Assembly (NCBI GenBank): GCA_947065955.1
Contig: CAMSXY010000015.1
Span: 1 to 14,518 of the forward strand
Length of the DNA stretch: 14,518 bases
Reading direction: 5' to 3'
From: an uncultured Caryophanales bacterium
GTDB taxonomy: Bacteria > Bacillota_I > Bacilli_A > RF39 > UBA660
A program made the translations under genes and the position numbers. Below the pieces are notes generated by a model. It ran no database searches and was not told where the DNA came from. It saw only the letters and a program-made list of their open reading frames with translations. Shown here piece after piece: positions 1 through 6,191 of the stretch (position 1 is its first letter; every line of letters begins with the position of its first letter).

Positions 1-174
1 GAATATATTAGAGCTTTTATAAACGATAATAGAGACAATTATATTAAACAAATTTCTCCAAAATTAAAAAAGGTAAGTAGTAATTATTGGAAGTCAAAAT
101 TTTATAATGCTTATCGCTCTAAAAATTTAGATGAATTTTATGAATGTAACAAGAAATATTTTAAAAATGATTAA
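1..174 (+). CDS. 3' end of an unrecognised gene (partial)
   Basis: An open frame runs from the first base to a TAA at 172-174 and gives 57 residues, rich in Lys, Asn and Tyr, ending KKYFKND. The start lies outside the window. I do not recognise the family. It is the only plus-strand gene in the left accessory region and is followed eight bases later by a plus-strand terminator, which supports it being the true end of an expressed gene. No domain or motif can be named from this fragment. Confidence 0.6.
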   Translation, partial: EYIRAFINDNRDNYIKQISPKLKKVSSNYWKSKFYNAYRSKNLDEFYECNKKYFKND

Positions 175-182
175 TATGTATC

Positions 183-207
183 AGTCTACTTAAAAGTAGG
201 CTTTTTT
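183..207 (+). terminator. Rho-independent terminator of the left-edge gene
   Basis: A stem of about eight base pairs (AGTCTACT with AGTAGGCT, one G-T pair) closes a four-base loop and is followed by six T at 202-207. It lies just after the stop at 174. The T-run is on the plus strand only, so it serves the plus-strand gene and not the minus-strand gene that converges on it. Confidence 0.75.
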
Positions 208-209
208 AA

Positions 210-761
210 TTAATACTTATTATGTTTAATCTTTTTTGCTCTTTGCAGTGCTAATTTATAATTTTTTAGTTCTTTTAAATAAGATTTTCTGAAATATTTT
301 TCATTAAGCCATTTAACACCCTCTGCTTTTACATAAACTTTTCTGTCCTTAGTATATTTTAAAGGATAAGAAAAGTGTTGTTGCATTCTATAAGTGGCTA
401 CTCCAATAGAATTTTTACTTTTTCCAAAGTATTCTCTTAGATCATATAGTGAAATATCTTCGTAATGTATTTCGCTATGGTCTAATTTAAATTCTTGTTC
501 AAGTCTTAATATTTGTTTTTCAAAGAATGCTATTTCTAAATCTAAATAATAACCATTCTTATTGAAATAAACTTCCTCTAAATATTCCAAAAATTCAAGA
601 TTTAAGTAAAGACAAATTTGATCGTTTAGAGGATGTCTTAGATAAGTCCAATCTTCAAGTGGATGTCGTTTATAAATCTTCTTAATTATTTTCTTTAAAT
701 CATCATAAGTTAAGTTATATTTTTTAAGTGTATAGTAATTATCTTGCCATTTAAATTCCAT
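210..761 (-). CDS. Unrecognised 183-aa protein, possible DNA-binding C-terminal half
   Basis: The frame is complete, with ATG at 759-761 behind a good ribosome site (AAAGGAG, seven bases before the start). The protein is basic at both ends and very rich in Tyr, Lys and Leu. Residues about 105-125 (DLREYFGKSKNSIG and following) read like a small helix-turn-helix, followed by a strand-like segment ending VYVKAEGVKWL. That would suit a winged-helix or element-encoded DNA-binding protein, but this is inference only. No signal peptide or membrane segment is visible. The upstream gap holds an origin-like pair of inverted repeats, so a role in replication or transfer of a mobile element is possible. 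I cannot name a family. Confidence 0.6.
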   Translation of the reverse strand: MEFKWQDNYYTLKKYNLTYDDLKKIIKKIYKRHPLEDWTYLRHPLNDQICLYLNLEFLEYLEEVYFNKNGYYLDLEIAFFEKQILRLEQEFKLDHSEIHYEDISLYDLREYFGKSKNSIGVATYRMQQHFSYPLKYTKDRKVYVKAEGVKWLNEKYFRKSYLKELKNYKLALQRAKKIKHNKY

Positions 762-831
762 TTATTTTCTCCTTTCTTTTGACTTTAAGACTTTGAGGTT
801 ACTTAATATATAAAAACAAACTATCAAGCAT

Positions 832-871
832 GGTGTCTACACACCCATTTTCTTGTTAGGGGATACCCCTA
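832..871. other. Paired inverted repeats resembling a nicking / transfer origin
   Basis: Two tight inverted repeats lie 11 bases apart in the 173-base gap between the 183-aa and 62-aa genes. The first is GGTGT/ACACC around a four-base loop (832-845). The second is TAGGGG/CCCCTA around a three-base loop (857-871). Neither is followed by a T-run on either strand, so they are not terminators. G/C-rich palindromes stand out in DNA this AT-rich. On the minus strand the second repeat continues into CCCCTAACAAG (CTAACA at 854-859), which recalls the TAACA nick region of Tn916/ICEBs1-type oriT and Rep_trans origins. No relaxase gene is in the window. The origin reading is inference. Confidence 0.35.
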
Positions 872-898
872 AGACCCATTAAAATTAATCTCCGACGG

Positions 899-922
899 AT
901 CAATTTTTTTCATAAAATTGAT
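899..922. repeat. 9-bp inverted repeat downstream of the 62-aa ORF
   Basis: ATCAATTTT (899-907) and AAAATTGAT (914-922) form a perfect nine-base-pair stem with a six-base loop. It lies 12 bases beyond the stop of the 62-aa minus-strand ORF, so it could protect or end that transcript. No T-run follows on either strand, so it is not a classical terminator. It could also belong to the origin-like region just to its left. Confidence 0.4.
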
Positions 923-934
923 GAATATTGTTAA

Positions 935-1123
935 TTATTTTTCAATATATTTATTACTTATTTCTTCTGACTTTTCAAATAATTTTTGTATATCTTTTTC
1001 ATAATTTTTATTCTTTAATAATACTTCTAATAGAAGAAAACTTGGTATATCTTTTGCGTTTTCTTTAAAATACTCTAATACTTGTGGTATGACTATTTCA
1101 AAGAAATAATTGATAAAATTCAC
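935..1123 (-). CDS. Small 62-aa ORF with an anomalous start
   Basis: This is a short open frame of unknown function, predicted mostly alpha-helical and acidic/basic in alternation, with no recognised domain. The first possible start is GTG at 1121-1123, but that GTG is part of the Shine-Dalgarno sequence AAAGGAGGTGA itself. The spacing of that very strong site points to codon 4, which is ATC (1112-1114), eight bases after GGAGG. The coiled-coil gene at 7770-8891 has the same layout, but there codon 4 is ATG. So this is either a gene using a rare ATC start or one that lost its ATG. It lies immediately after the terminator of the 2H phosphoesterase gene and has no obvious promoter of its own. 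Confidence 0.45.
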   Translation of the reverse strand: MNFINYFFEIVIPQVLEYFKENAKDIPSFLLLEVLLKNKNYEKDIQKLFEKSEEISNKYIEK

Positions 1124-1136
1124 CTCCTTTCAAGCA
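1122..1136. repeat. Left copy of a 15-bp direct repeat (candidate att core)
   Basis: ACCTCCTTTCAAGCA occurs here and, in the same orientation, at 4578-4592. Two bases beyond it both copies continue into a run of A. Most of the repeat is a Shine-Dalgarno complement, which makes chance more likely than for random sequence. The two copies exactly bracket the recombinase unit plus the 96-aa ORF, so they may be the two attachment-site cores of the element. Confidence 0.35.
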
Positions 1137-1138
1137 AC

Positions 1139-1161
1139 AAAAAAAGAGCAATTTCTTGCTC
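1139..1161 (-). terminator. Terminator of the recombinase-NTase-2H unit
   Basis: On the minus strand GAGCAA and TTGCTC form a perfect six-base-pair stem with the loop GAAA, followed by seven T (complement of 1139-1145). It begins 13 bases after the stop of the 2H phosphoesterase gene. The Shine-Dalgarno site of the 62-aa ORF starts only a few bases after the T-run. Confidence 0.85.
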
Positions 1162-1174
1162 AAATTCAGGCTAA

Positions 1175-1717
1175 TTATTCACAGTTAATTGTTTTAATTA
1201 GATTGGCTGGATATATTTCAAATAATGCAATACTATTTATTTCTAAATCAAAAGGAATAAATATTTCCTCTAATTTATTTTTTATTGTAATTATTTTTTC
1301 ATAATCTTTGTCAATAGTAATGGTAATATGAAATTGAAATTTATTAGGGTTATATTTTTCACTTGGAAGAATGTTATAAATTCTCTCTTGTAATAATTTT
1401 AATTCATTGTTTACTTTAATATTAAAATATAATACATAGCTATTTTCTTTTCCATTCATTATTTCTATACTATCAACATTTACTTTAAAACTATTAAAAT
1501 TAATATTTGATAATTCCTGTAATATAAAATTTTCTTGACTAATATCCCAAGCAGAAAGAGTAAAATGATATGGAAGAGTATCTGCTTTAATTCTATTGTC
1601 TACATTTTTACCAAAAGGAACTTTACATAGTGGCTCATCTATTATTTTTATAAGATTATTAATTTTGTCCAAATCATTTTGATTAAATAATGATACTAAA
1701 GTTATTCTTTCATTCAT
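1175..1717 (-). CDS. 2H phosphoesterase (2'-5' RNA ligase / LigT-like)
   Basis: A 180-aa protein with both signature HxT motifs of the 2H phosphoesterase superfamily: His51-x-Thr53 in YHFTLSAW and His130-x-Thr132 in FQFHITITI. They are spaced as expected for the two-lobed fold. Family members cleave or form 2'-5' or 2',3'-cyclic phosphodiester bonds in RNA or cyclic nucleotides; the substrate here is unknown. I chose ATG at 1717 because it has a ribosome site (AAAGG) that overlaps the end of the previous gene, whereas the upstream ATG at 1744 lies inside that gene. The stop of the nucleotidyltransferase gene is 16 bases upstream, so the two are translated from one message. No signal peptide is present; the protein is cytoplasmic. 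The family call is firm and the role is open. Confidence 0.85.
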   Translation of the reverse strand: MNERITLVSLFNQNDLDKINNLIKIIDEPLCKVPFGKNVDNRIKADTLPYHFTLSAWDISQENFILQELSNINFNSFKVNVDSIEIMNGKENSYVLYFNIKVNNELKLLQERIYNILPSEKYNPNKFQFHITITIDKDYEKIITIKNKLEEIFIPFDLEINSIALFEIYPANLIKTINCE

Positions 1718-1733
1718 AATATTTTCCTTTCTT

Positions 1734-2327
1734 TTACCATTCAATAATATTTAAGTTTTCAAATCTACTTTTCCAACTAGCAGCTTTCTTATCATATAGT
1801 TCTTTAGAATTAGCTTTGTGTTTTATAGGACGGATTGTTTTGCTAAATATATCGCTTAATCCATAAGGGGCATATACTTTAATTTCGTTATTTTCCTTAG
1901 TAATTCCAATTGCATGAACAGTAGCTATCCATTGGTCAATTGCATCTTCTGAATTTTTATATTGATCAATATCCTTGTTTTCATTATTCTTTTTCCACAA
2001 ATGCATTCTAGCTTCGTTATGAACATCGAACTCATATTTTAAACCTAATTCTTCAAAATGATTGATGATTTTATCTTCAAGTTCTTTTTCGCTTTCTTTT
2101 GATATATTATTAGAATAATAATAAATAATGTCAATATCTTTAATTCCAAAATTCAAAGGTTTATTATCATAATAATTCCATATAGTTTGGAAAATTGAAC
2201 CTGCAGCTATATAAAAATTAGGCAATTCTAACTTAGAAATATATTCTAAAATTGTCATTAGATCATTATTTTGTTTTAAAATAGAAATAAAAATTTCATT
2301 TTGCTCATTAATAGTTTTATATCTCAT
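1734..2327 (-). CDS. Nucleotidyltransferase-like protein (DUF925 / NTP_transf_6 type)
   Basis: A 197-aa protein with a pol-beta-type nucleotidyltransferase core. It has the AAGS motif (Gly43-Ser44), the metal-binding pair Asp64-x-Asp66 in GIKDIDIIYY, and a third acidic residue Asp101 in FDVHNEARMH. The C-terminal motif block YAPYGLSDIF...KHKAN...AASWKSRFENL is what I associate with the NTP_transf_6 family. All three catalytic acids are present, so the enzyme looks active. The substrate is unknown. The start at 2327 has GGAG eight bases upstream. An earlier in-frame ATG (2369) overlaps the recombinase gene and has no ribosome site. It lies directly upstream of the 2H phosphoesterase, which suggests that the two act on the same molecule. 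Confidence 0.8.
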   Translation of the reverse strand: MRYKTINEQNEIFISILKQNNDLMTILEYISKLELPNFYIAAGSIFQTIWNYYDNKPLNFGIKDIDIIYYYSNNISKESEKELEDKIINHFEELGLKYEFDVHNEARMHLWKKNNENKDIDQYKNSEDAIDQWIATVHAIGITKENNEIKVYAPYGLSDIFSKTIRPIKHKANSKELYDKKAASWKSRFENLNIIEW

Positions 2328-2349
2328 AATTACATCTCCAATCACTATA

Positions 2350-2355
2350 ATTATA
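2350..2355 (-). promoter_or_regulatory. Possible -10 element (TATAAT) for the NTase-2H pair
   Basis: A perfect TATAAT on the minus strand lies 22 bases before the nucleotidyltransferase start, in the gap after the recombinase gene. No good -35 hexamer is found at the usual distance, so this is a weak call. If real, it would let the two cargo genes be expressed without the recombinase. Confidence 0.3.
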
Positions 2356-2361
2356 CTATAT

Positions 2362-4092
2362 TTAGGCATTTATTGATAGTAAGGTTAGAGATTCTTTTTC
2401 AAATTTGTGTTCTTTCTTATTAGGGATTATTTGTAAAATATTATCATTCTTAATATCATCAATATTTAATAATTCTTTATCGATAGTAGTTGAACTAACC
2501 TTATAAAACTCACTTAACGACTTTATATATTCATTTATTTGTTCTTTTGTTTTTTCATTAGATAGAATAAGGTCTTGCTTATCTATGTTGATAACCAAAT
2601 CAAAGCAATCATTACGAAATAGATAACCAAAATTTTCTAATTCTTTGTTATTAATGTTAATGTTTTTGATAATGATTTCTTCTTTAACTTTGGAAACTTC
2701 AATAGTATCAATATATTTGTTAATAAGGTCATACTTTTGCTCTTTAGTAAGTTTATTCCATAAGCCATTTTTTCTAACATAGTAAGATTTATATTTCGAT
2801 TTTTCGATTTCTATTAATGTGCTAACTAATCTTATATCATCACTATGATCTAAATTTTGGTTAGAAAATTGTAAATCCTTTAGTTTTGATTCTAGATCTT
2901 TCTTTTGAGAAGTAATATTATCTAACTCATCTTGAAACATTTTAAGTTCAATACTACCCTTAACAAAAGCAGTTTTAATTCGTTGTTCTTGGGTATTTAA
3001 TTCTTTTAACATTTTATTATATCTTTTAATCTCTTTATCAATATCTTGGTTTAAAAATGGTTTAAAGGTATTATCAATAAGTAAGAAATAATCTAACATA
3101 TCATTTAAGAATAACATGATTTTATCTTCTAATTTGTTTTCACTAATAGTCATTCCACAATTATTACATTGATAGTAAATATATTTTCTTTTACTTTTAG
3201 AAGAGCAAGAAGTACCTCCCATAATCTTATGACAATGAGAGCAAACAACACTTTGCATAAAGATATAAGTATATTTTCGTTTATAGTTCTTTTGATTCTT
3301 TTCTTTTTGTTTTTGAACTATCTCAAATGTTTTCTTATCAATAATAGCAGGGCATACATCTTCAAAAAGAATAGTTTCTTCATCTTTAACTCGTTTCTTA
3401 TGTTGATAAGATCCAACATAAATGTAGTTAGATAACATATTATCAATAGTAGTCGTTCTCCAGTTCTTATTTAATACTTTTTCTTCATTAAATGTTTTAA
3501 CAATAGAACAGACTGAATTTCCTTTTACATATAAGTCAAATATTCTTTTTACAATTTCACTTTCTAAATCATCAATAACTAATTCTTTATTAACTTTTCT
3601 ATAGCCGAGTGGAGCTTTTCCAGAGAAATGTCCTTTCTTAACAGCACCAGTTAAACCAAATTTAGTTCGTTCAGAAGTTCTTTCAATTTCTAGTTGTGCA
3701 AGTATCGTAAGCATACGAATAAAGAATTTACCATTAGCAGTTTCTGTATTAATTTCTTCAGCAACACTTTCTAAACTACAATGATATTCTTCAAGTAGAG
3801 AGCATATTGTTTCTAAATCTTTAATTGAACGAGTAAGTCTATCTAATTTATAAACAATAATTTTGTTTATCTTGCCATCTTTCATATCTTGTATCATTTC
3901 TTGAAACTTTGGTCGATTCGTATTCTTAGCTGAAACTCCTTCTTCACGATAGACTTTGTAAATCTCGTAATCCTTAAAATCACATAGTTTTCGTAGTTTA
4001 TCTTCTTGCTCATCTAAACTATGCCCAAACCTACTTTGATCCTCCGTTGAAACACGAGGATATAAACCAACAACAATTTTTTCGTTTTTCAT
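2362..4092 (-). CDS. Large serine recombinase (site-specific integrase)
   Basis: A 576-aa protein of the large serine recombinase family, which integrates and excises mobile elements through a covalent phosphoserine intermediate. The N-terminal catalytic domain (1 to about 150) holds the nucleophile Ser15 in YPRVSTEDQ and the arginines of YKLDRLTRS (81-89). A 'recombinase' domain follows (PLGYRKV onward, about 160-265). Next is a zinc ribbon (CSHC near 284, CNNC near 309) and a long coiled-coil (about 350-415). Length and domain order are normal and no catalytic residue is missing. The start is ATG with GGAG six bases upstream. It heads a minus-strand unit with the nucleotidyltransferase and 2H genes, and is preceded by a strong promoter and a leader hairpin. 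It is probably the integrase of the surrounding element. Confidence 0.95.
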   Translation of the reverse strand: MKNEKIVVGLYPRVSTEDQSRFGHSLDEQEDKLRKLCDFKDYEIYKVYREEGVSAKNTNRPKFQEMIQDMKDGKINKIIVYKLDRLTRSIKDLETICSLLEEYHCSLESVAEEINTETANGKFFIRMLTILAQLEIERTSERTKFGLTGAVKKGHFSGKAPLGYRKVNKELVIDDLESEIVKRIFDLYVKGNSVCSIVKTFNEEKVLNKNWRTTTIDNMLSNYIYVGSYQHKKRVKDEETILFEDVCPAIIDKKTFEIVQKQKEKNQKNYKRKYTYIFMQSVVCSHCHKIMGGTSCSSKSKRKYIYYQCNNCGMTISENKLEDKIMLFLNDMLDYFLLIDNTFKPFLNQDIDKEIKRYNKMLKELNTQEQRIKTAFVKGSIELKMFQDELDNITSQKKDLESKLKDLQFSNQNLDHSDDIRLVSTLIEIEKSKYKSYYVRKNGLWNKLTKEQKYDLINKYIDTIEVSKVKEEIIIKNININNKELENFGYLFRNDCFDLVINIDKQDLILSNEKTKEQINEYIKSLSEFYKVSSTTIDKELLNIDDIKNDNILQIIPNKKEHKFEKESLTLLSINA

Positions 4093-4119
4093 TCCATTCT
4101 CCTTTCATATTTTTAACAC

Positions 4120-4147
4120 AAAAAAACACAAGAGAATTTCCCTTGTG
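4120..4147 (-). promoter_or_regulatory. Terminator-like hairpin in the recombinase leader (candidate attenuator)
   Basis: On the minus strand CACAAG and CTTGTG form a six-base-pair stem (two more pairs after a mismatch), followed by seven T. It lies between the recombinase promoter and its ribosome site, so transcripts would tend to end before the gene unless the hairpin is prevented. A short frame (ATG at 4148-4150, beginning MHKGNSLVFFCVKN, ending at 4031) runs through the hairpin and overlaps the recombinase start. It could be a leader peptide whose translation controls read-through, but its ribosome site is weak. The hairpin is seen; the attenuation is inferred. Confidence 0.5.
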
Positions 4148-4180
4148 CATAAAGATAAGACCTATTTTTACTACAATACC

Positions 4181-4209
4181 ATAATAGCACATTTTAAGCG
4201 GAATGTAAA
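4181..4209 (-). promoter_or_regulatory. Sigma-A-type promoter of the recombinase
   Basis: -35 TTTACA (4204-4209), a 17-base spacer, and -10 TATTAT (4181-4186) with an extended TGC directly before it. Each part is one base from consensus or better. The expected transcript begins near 4174 and has a leader of about 80 bases that holds the terminator-like hairpin. Confidence 0.75.
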
Positions 4210-4279
4210 CGGAAGACCCCAAAAAATTAATGCCCATTTTTCCCAGTGTTTATAAGGGTTTGTATAAATTTCAAAAAAA

Positions 4280-4570
4280 TTATTTTTTCAACATTTTAAA
4301 AATTAAAAATTTAATGTTTTCTATCGTTACATTTTGCATAGTAGATTTATCATAAAGAGTAGGATTATTTTCATAATTGATTAGTACAAAATAATTACTA
4401 TCATTACTTATTACTATTTGATGTGGTTCATGAATAGAAAGATTAGTATTTTCAAAATGAATATATTTACCACCAATAAAATCAATATGTAGTTTTGAAA
4501 CATCTTTTAACTTTAATATCTTATCTTTAATAGAAGAGGGAAACTCTAATTGTTCTATGGATACTTTCAT
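4280..4570 (-). CDS. Unrecognised 96-aa protein
   Basis: A complete frame with ATG at 4568-4570 and a strong ribosome site (AAAGGAGG, eight bases before the start). The sequence alternates short hydrophobic stretches and charged residues (IHFENTNL, YFVLINYENN), suggesting a small mainly beta-strand cytoplasmic protein. No family is recognised. It lies immediately after the terminator of the tRNA-Gly, so it needs read-through or an unseen promoter. Its leader shares a 15-base identity with that of the 62-aa ORF at 935-1123. It may belong to the mobile element, lying between the recombinase and the candidate right boundary. Confidence 0.55.
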   Translation of the reverse strand: MKVSIEQLEFPSSIKDKILKLKDVSKLHIDFIGGKYIHFENTNLSIHEPHQIVISNDSNYFVLINYENNPTLYDKSTMQNVTIENIKFLIFKMLKK

Positions 4571-4577
4571 GAGTTAT

Positions 4578-4592
4578 ACCTCCTTTCAAGCA
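4578..4592. repeat. Right copy of a 15-bp direct repeat (candidate att core)
   Basis: Identical and in the same orientation to 1122-1136. It contains the ribosome site of the 96-aa ORF and abuts the tRNA-Gly terminator. If the copies are attachment cores, the element between them is about 3.46 kb. The alternative is chance similarity between two strong ribosome sites. Confidence 0.35.
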
Positions 4593-4630
4593 TGAAAAAA
4601 GTCCATAATATCAAGTATTATGAACTTTTT
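4593..4630 (-). terminator. Terminator of the tRNA-Gly transcript
   Basis: A 15-base-pair stem (4596-4610 with 4616-4630, one G-T pair when read on the minus strand) has a five-base loop and a run of T at its end. It lies about 40 bases after the tRNA. The T-rich arms on both sides could also let it work on the plus strand. Confidence 0.75.
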
Positions 4631-4638
4631 ATATCTAA

Positions 4639-4659
4639 CCGAACTATTTAGGTGTTCGG
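4639..4659 (-). repeat. Small hairpin between the tRNA and its terminator
   Basis: CCGAAC (4639-4644) and GTTCGG (4654-4659) can pair around a nine-base loop in the tRNA 3' trailer. No T-run follows. It may be a processing signal for the tRNA 3' end or simply stabilise the trailer. Confidence 0.35.
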
Positions 4660-4672
4660 GTAATTCCAACAA

Positions 4673-4746
4673 TGGAGCAAGTGACGAGAATCGAACTCGC
4701 GTCTCAACCTTGGCAAGGTCGCATTCTACCATTGAACCACACCTGC
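4673..4746 (-). tRNA. tRNA-Gly (anticodon GCC)
   Basis: This is a 74-base cloverleaf including an encoded CCA end. The acceptor arms are GCAGGTG and CACTTGC (seven pairs, one G-T), with D-loop region GTTCAATGGTAGA, anticodon loop TTGCCAA with anticodon GCC, and T-arm GAGTTCGATTCTC. It reads glycine codons GGC and GGU. It has its own promoter with almost no leader and a terminator downstream. It marks the boundary between the accessory region to the left and the sporulation genes to the right. It is not itself split or duplicated. Confidence 0.95.
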
Positions 4747-4754
4747 ATACATAT

Positions 4755-4783
4755 AGTATATAATAAAACAAAATCTTTGTAAA
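4755..4783 (-). promoter_or_regulatory. Sigma-A-type promoter of tRNA-Gly
   Basis: -35 TTTACA (4778-4783), a 17-base spacer, and -10 TATACT (4755-4760). The -10 ends eight bases before the mature tRNA 5' end, so transcription would begin at or next to the first tRNA base and little 5' processing would be needed. Confidence 0.75.
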
Positions 4784-4827
4784 TATATCTACCCTATATT
4801 TTATGTTTTTTCACTCTAAAAGGTTAC

Positions 4828-4853
4828 AAAAAAAAACGAAAAATCGTTTTTTT
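4828..4853 (-). terminator. Terminator of the spoVA operon
   Basis: A stem with core CGA/TCG flanked by paired A and T runs and the loop AAAA overlaps the spoVAE stop codon (4852-4854). On the minus strand it ends in a long T-run. It is AT-rich but of normal shape for this genome. Confidence 0.7.
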
Positions 4854-5202
4854 AATCTTTTGGTTTAAAAAATAAAGATAAAAGAAAAGAAAATACAATA
4901 GCCGCTGTAATCCCAGAAGCCGTTAAATTAAACATTCCCATACAAAGTCCCATTAATCCATAATCTGTTGCATAATCCATCGCCCCATGAATTAATAAAT
5001 GTCCAAAACTCGTAATAGGAACCATCGCTCCTCCACCTGCCCATAATACAAACTTATCGTAAATGCTAAATACATCTAAAAAGGCACCTACTACTACAAA
5101 TATAGTTGTAACATGTCCTGGTGTTAATTTCGTATTATCCAAAATAATTTGTCCTATAGAACATATAACCCCAGCAAACAAAAATGCTTTTAAATAAATC
5201 AT
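4852..5202 (-). CDS. spoVAE: SpoVAE (SpoVAEb), spore DPA channel membrane subunit
   Basis: A 116-aa membrane protein matching the SpoVAC/SpoVAEb family. It has hydrophobic segments at about 1-20, 30-55 and 85-112, and the family signature PITSFGHLLIHGAMDYA, which resembles PITGFAHSMMSAALEY in the neighbouring SpoVAC. It forms part of the channel in the inner forespore membrane through which Ca-dipicolinic acid enters during sporulation and leaves during germination. The start ATG overlaps the TGA of spoVAD in an ATGA, with GGAGG seven bases upstream, showing translational coupling. It is the last gene of the spoVAC-spoVAD-spoVAE set. The length is normal. Confidence 0.93.
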   Translation of the reverse strand: MIYLKAFLFAGVICSIGQIILDNTKLTPGHVTTIFVVVGAFLDVFSIYDKFVLWAGGGAMVPITSFGHLLIHGAMDYATDYGLMGLCMGMFNLTASGITAAIVFSFLLSLFFKPKD

Positions 5203-6188
5203 TCCATCGCCTCCAAACTAATAGCATGGGCAACTCCTGGAATACTCAATTTTTGATTTACCATAGTTGGAGAATGTAATGCCCCTGTTGCCACTACCAA
5301 AACACGATTTAATTCCTTTTTCTTCATTTTATTAACAATATATCCATAAGTTACAAGAGGTGCACAAGCAGGACCACTTGCTCCAGCATACACTGGCTGA
5401 TCCTTTCGATCATAAATCATAACACCTGTATCTTCATAATGACGAAGTTCAATACCATATTCTGTTTGCATATACTCTTTCAATATTTCTTTACCATAAA
5501 CACCCAAATCACCTGTAACAACCAAATCGTAATAACCAATTTCTCTTTTAGTATCCGTTAAATGTTTATAAATCGTTGCTGCTGCTGCTGGAGCCATTAC
5601 AGCTCCCATATGAAATACATCTTTTACGCCAAGATCTGTAACAACACCAACCGTTGCACTTTCTACTTTTACGCCCTGCTTTTCAGAAGAAAGGTAAGCA
5701 CTCGCCCCACCAGTTGTTGTAAAAGTTGTTGTCTTAGGTTTCGGTCCACCATATTCTACAGGGTATCGAAATTGTTTCTCTGCTCCATTATTATGAGAAG
5801 AAACTGCAGTGATACAATTTTTTATTTGTTTTGCTTCAATCATATTAGCACCAAGTATAAGTCCCGCAACACTGGTTGCACAAGCACTATAAATTCCAAA
5901 ATAGGGAATTCCAAGGCTTGCTGCAGCATAGTTAGAAGAAGCGATCTGATTTAGAAGATCCCCAGCTATAAATAAATCAATATCAAAACGTGTTTTCTTC
6001 AATTTATTTAAAAGAATGTCCACACTATTTTCAATCAGTTTCGACTCTGCTTGTTCCCAAGTTTTCATACCAAAATATAAGTCTTGATAACTTTTATCAA
6101 AATATTTTGATAAAGGCCCATTAGCTTCATAAGGTCCTGTCACAGTCCCTGTGTTATTTAGATATACATTGTTATATTTAAACGTCAT
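5199..6188 (-). CDS. spoVAD: SpoVAD, dipicolinic-acid-binding spore protein
   Basis: A 329-aa soluble protein with the thiolase/ketosynthase-like fold of SpoVAD. The nucleophile-like cysteine is at 103 in YSACATS, followed by GGPKPKTTTFTTTGG and the C-terminal glycine-rich segment VVATGALHSPT. In spores SpoVAD lies on the inner membrane, binds dipicolinic acid, and works with SpoVAC and SpoVAE in its uptake. Length is normal (about 330-340). The start lies three bases after the spoVAC stop with an unusual G-rich ribosome site (GGGGGTG) made from the spoVAC end. No truncation is seen. Confidence 0.95.
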   Translation of the reverse strand: MTFKYNNVYLNNTGTVTGPYEANGPLSKYFDKSYQDLYFGMKTWEQAESKLIENSVDILLNKLKKTRFDIDLFIAGDLLNQIASSNYAAASLGIPYFGIYSACATSVAGLILGANMIEAKQIKNCITAVSSHNNGAEKQFRYPVEYGGPKPKTTTFTTTGGASAYLSSEKQGVKVESATVGVVTDLGVKDVFHMGAVMAPAAAATIYKHLTDTKREIGYYDLVVTGDLGVYGKEILKEYMQTEYGIELRHYEDTGVMIYDRKDQPVYAGASGPACAPLVTYGYIVNKMKKKELNRVLVVATGALHSPTMVNQKLSIPGVAHAISLEAME

Positions 6189-6191
6189 TGT

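Noticed and set aside
1110..1304. Plus-strand frame of 64 codons over the end of the 2H gene and the 62-aa ORF start
   Set aside because: It runs through a terminator hairpin, has no ribosome site, and is antisense to a gene with clear motifs.
4261..4300. Possible AT-only hairpin after the 96-aa ORF
   Set aside because: It consists only of A and T runs that pair by chance in this composition; there is no G/C pair in the stem.
4673..4746. Idea that the element integrated into the tRNA-Gly gene itself
   Set aside because: The tRNA is whole, its 3' end is not repeated elsewhere in the window, and the recombinase is of the serine, not tyrosine, type that usually uses tRNA ends.
4586..4771. Minus-strand 61-codon frame across the tRNA-Gly
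   Set aside because: It is simply the tRNA gene and its terminator read as codons; the product has no meaning.
5562..5954. Plus-strand 130-codon frame inside spoVAD
   Set aside because: It is antisense to a full-length conserved gene, is Cys/Arg/Ser-rich as expected of a shadow frame, and lacks a ribosome site.
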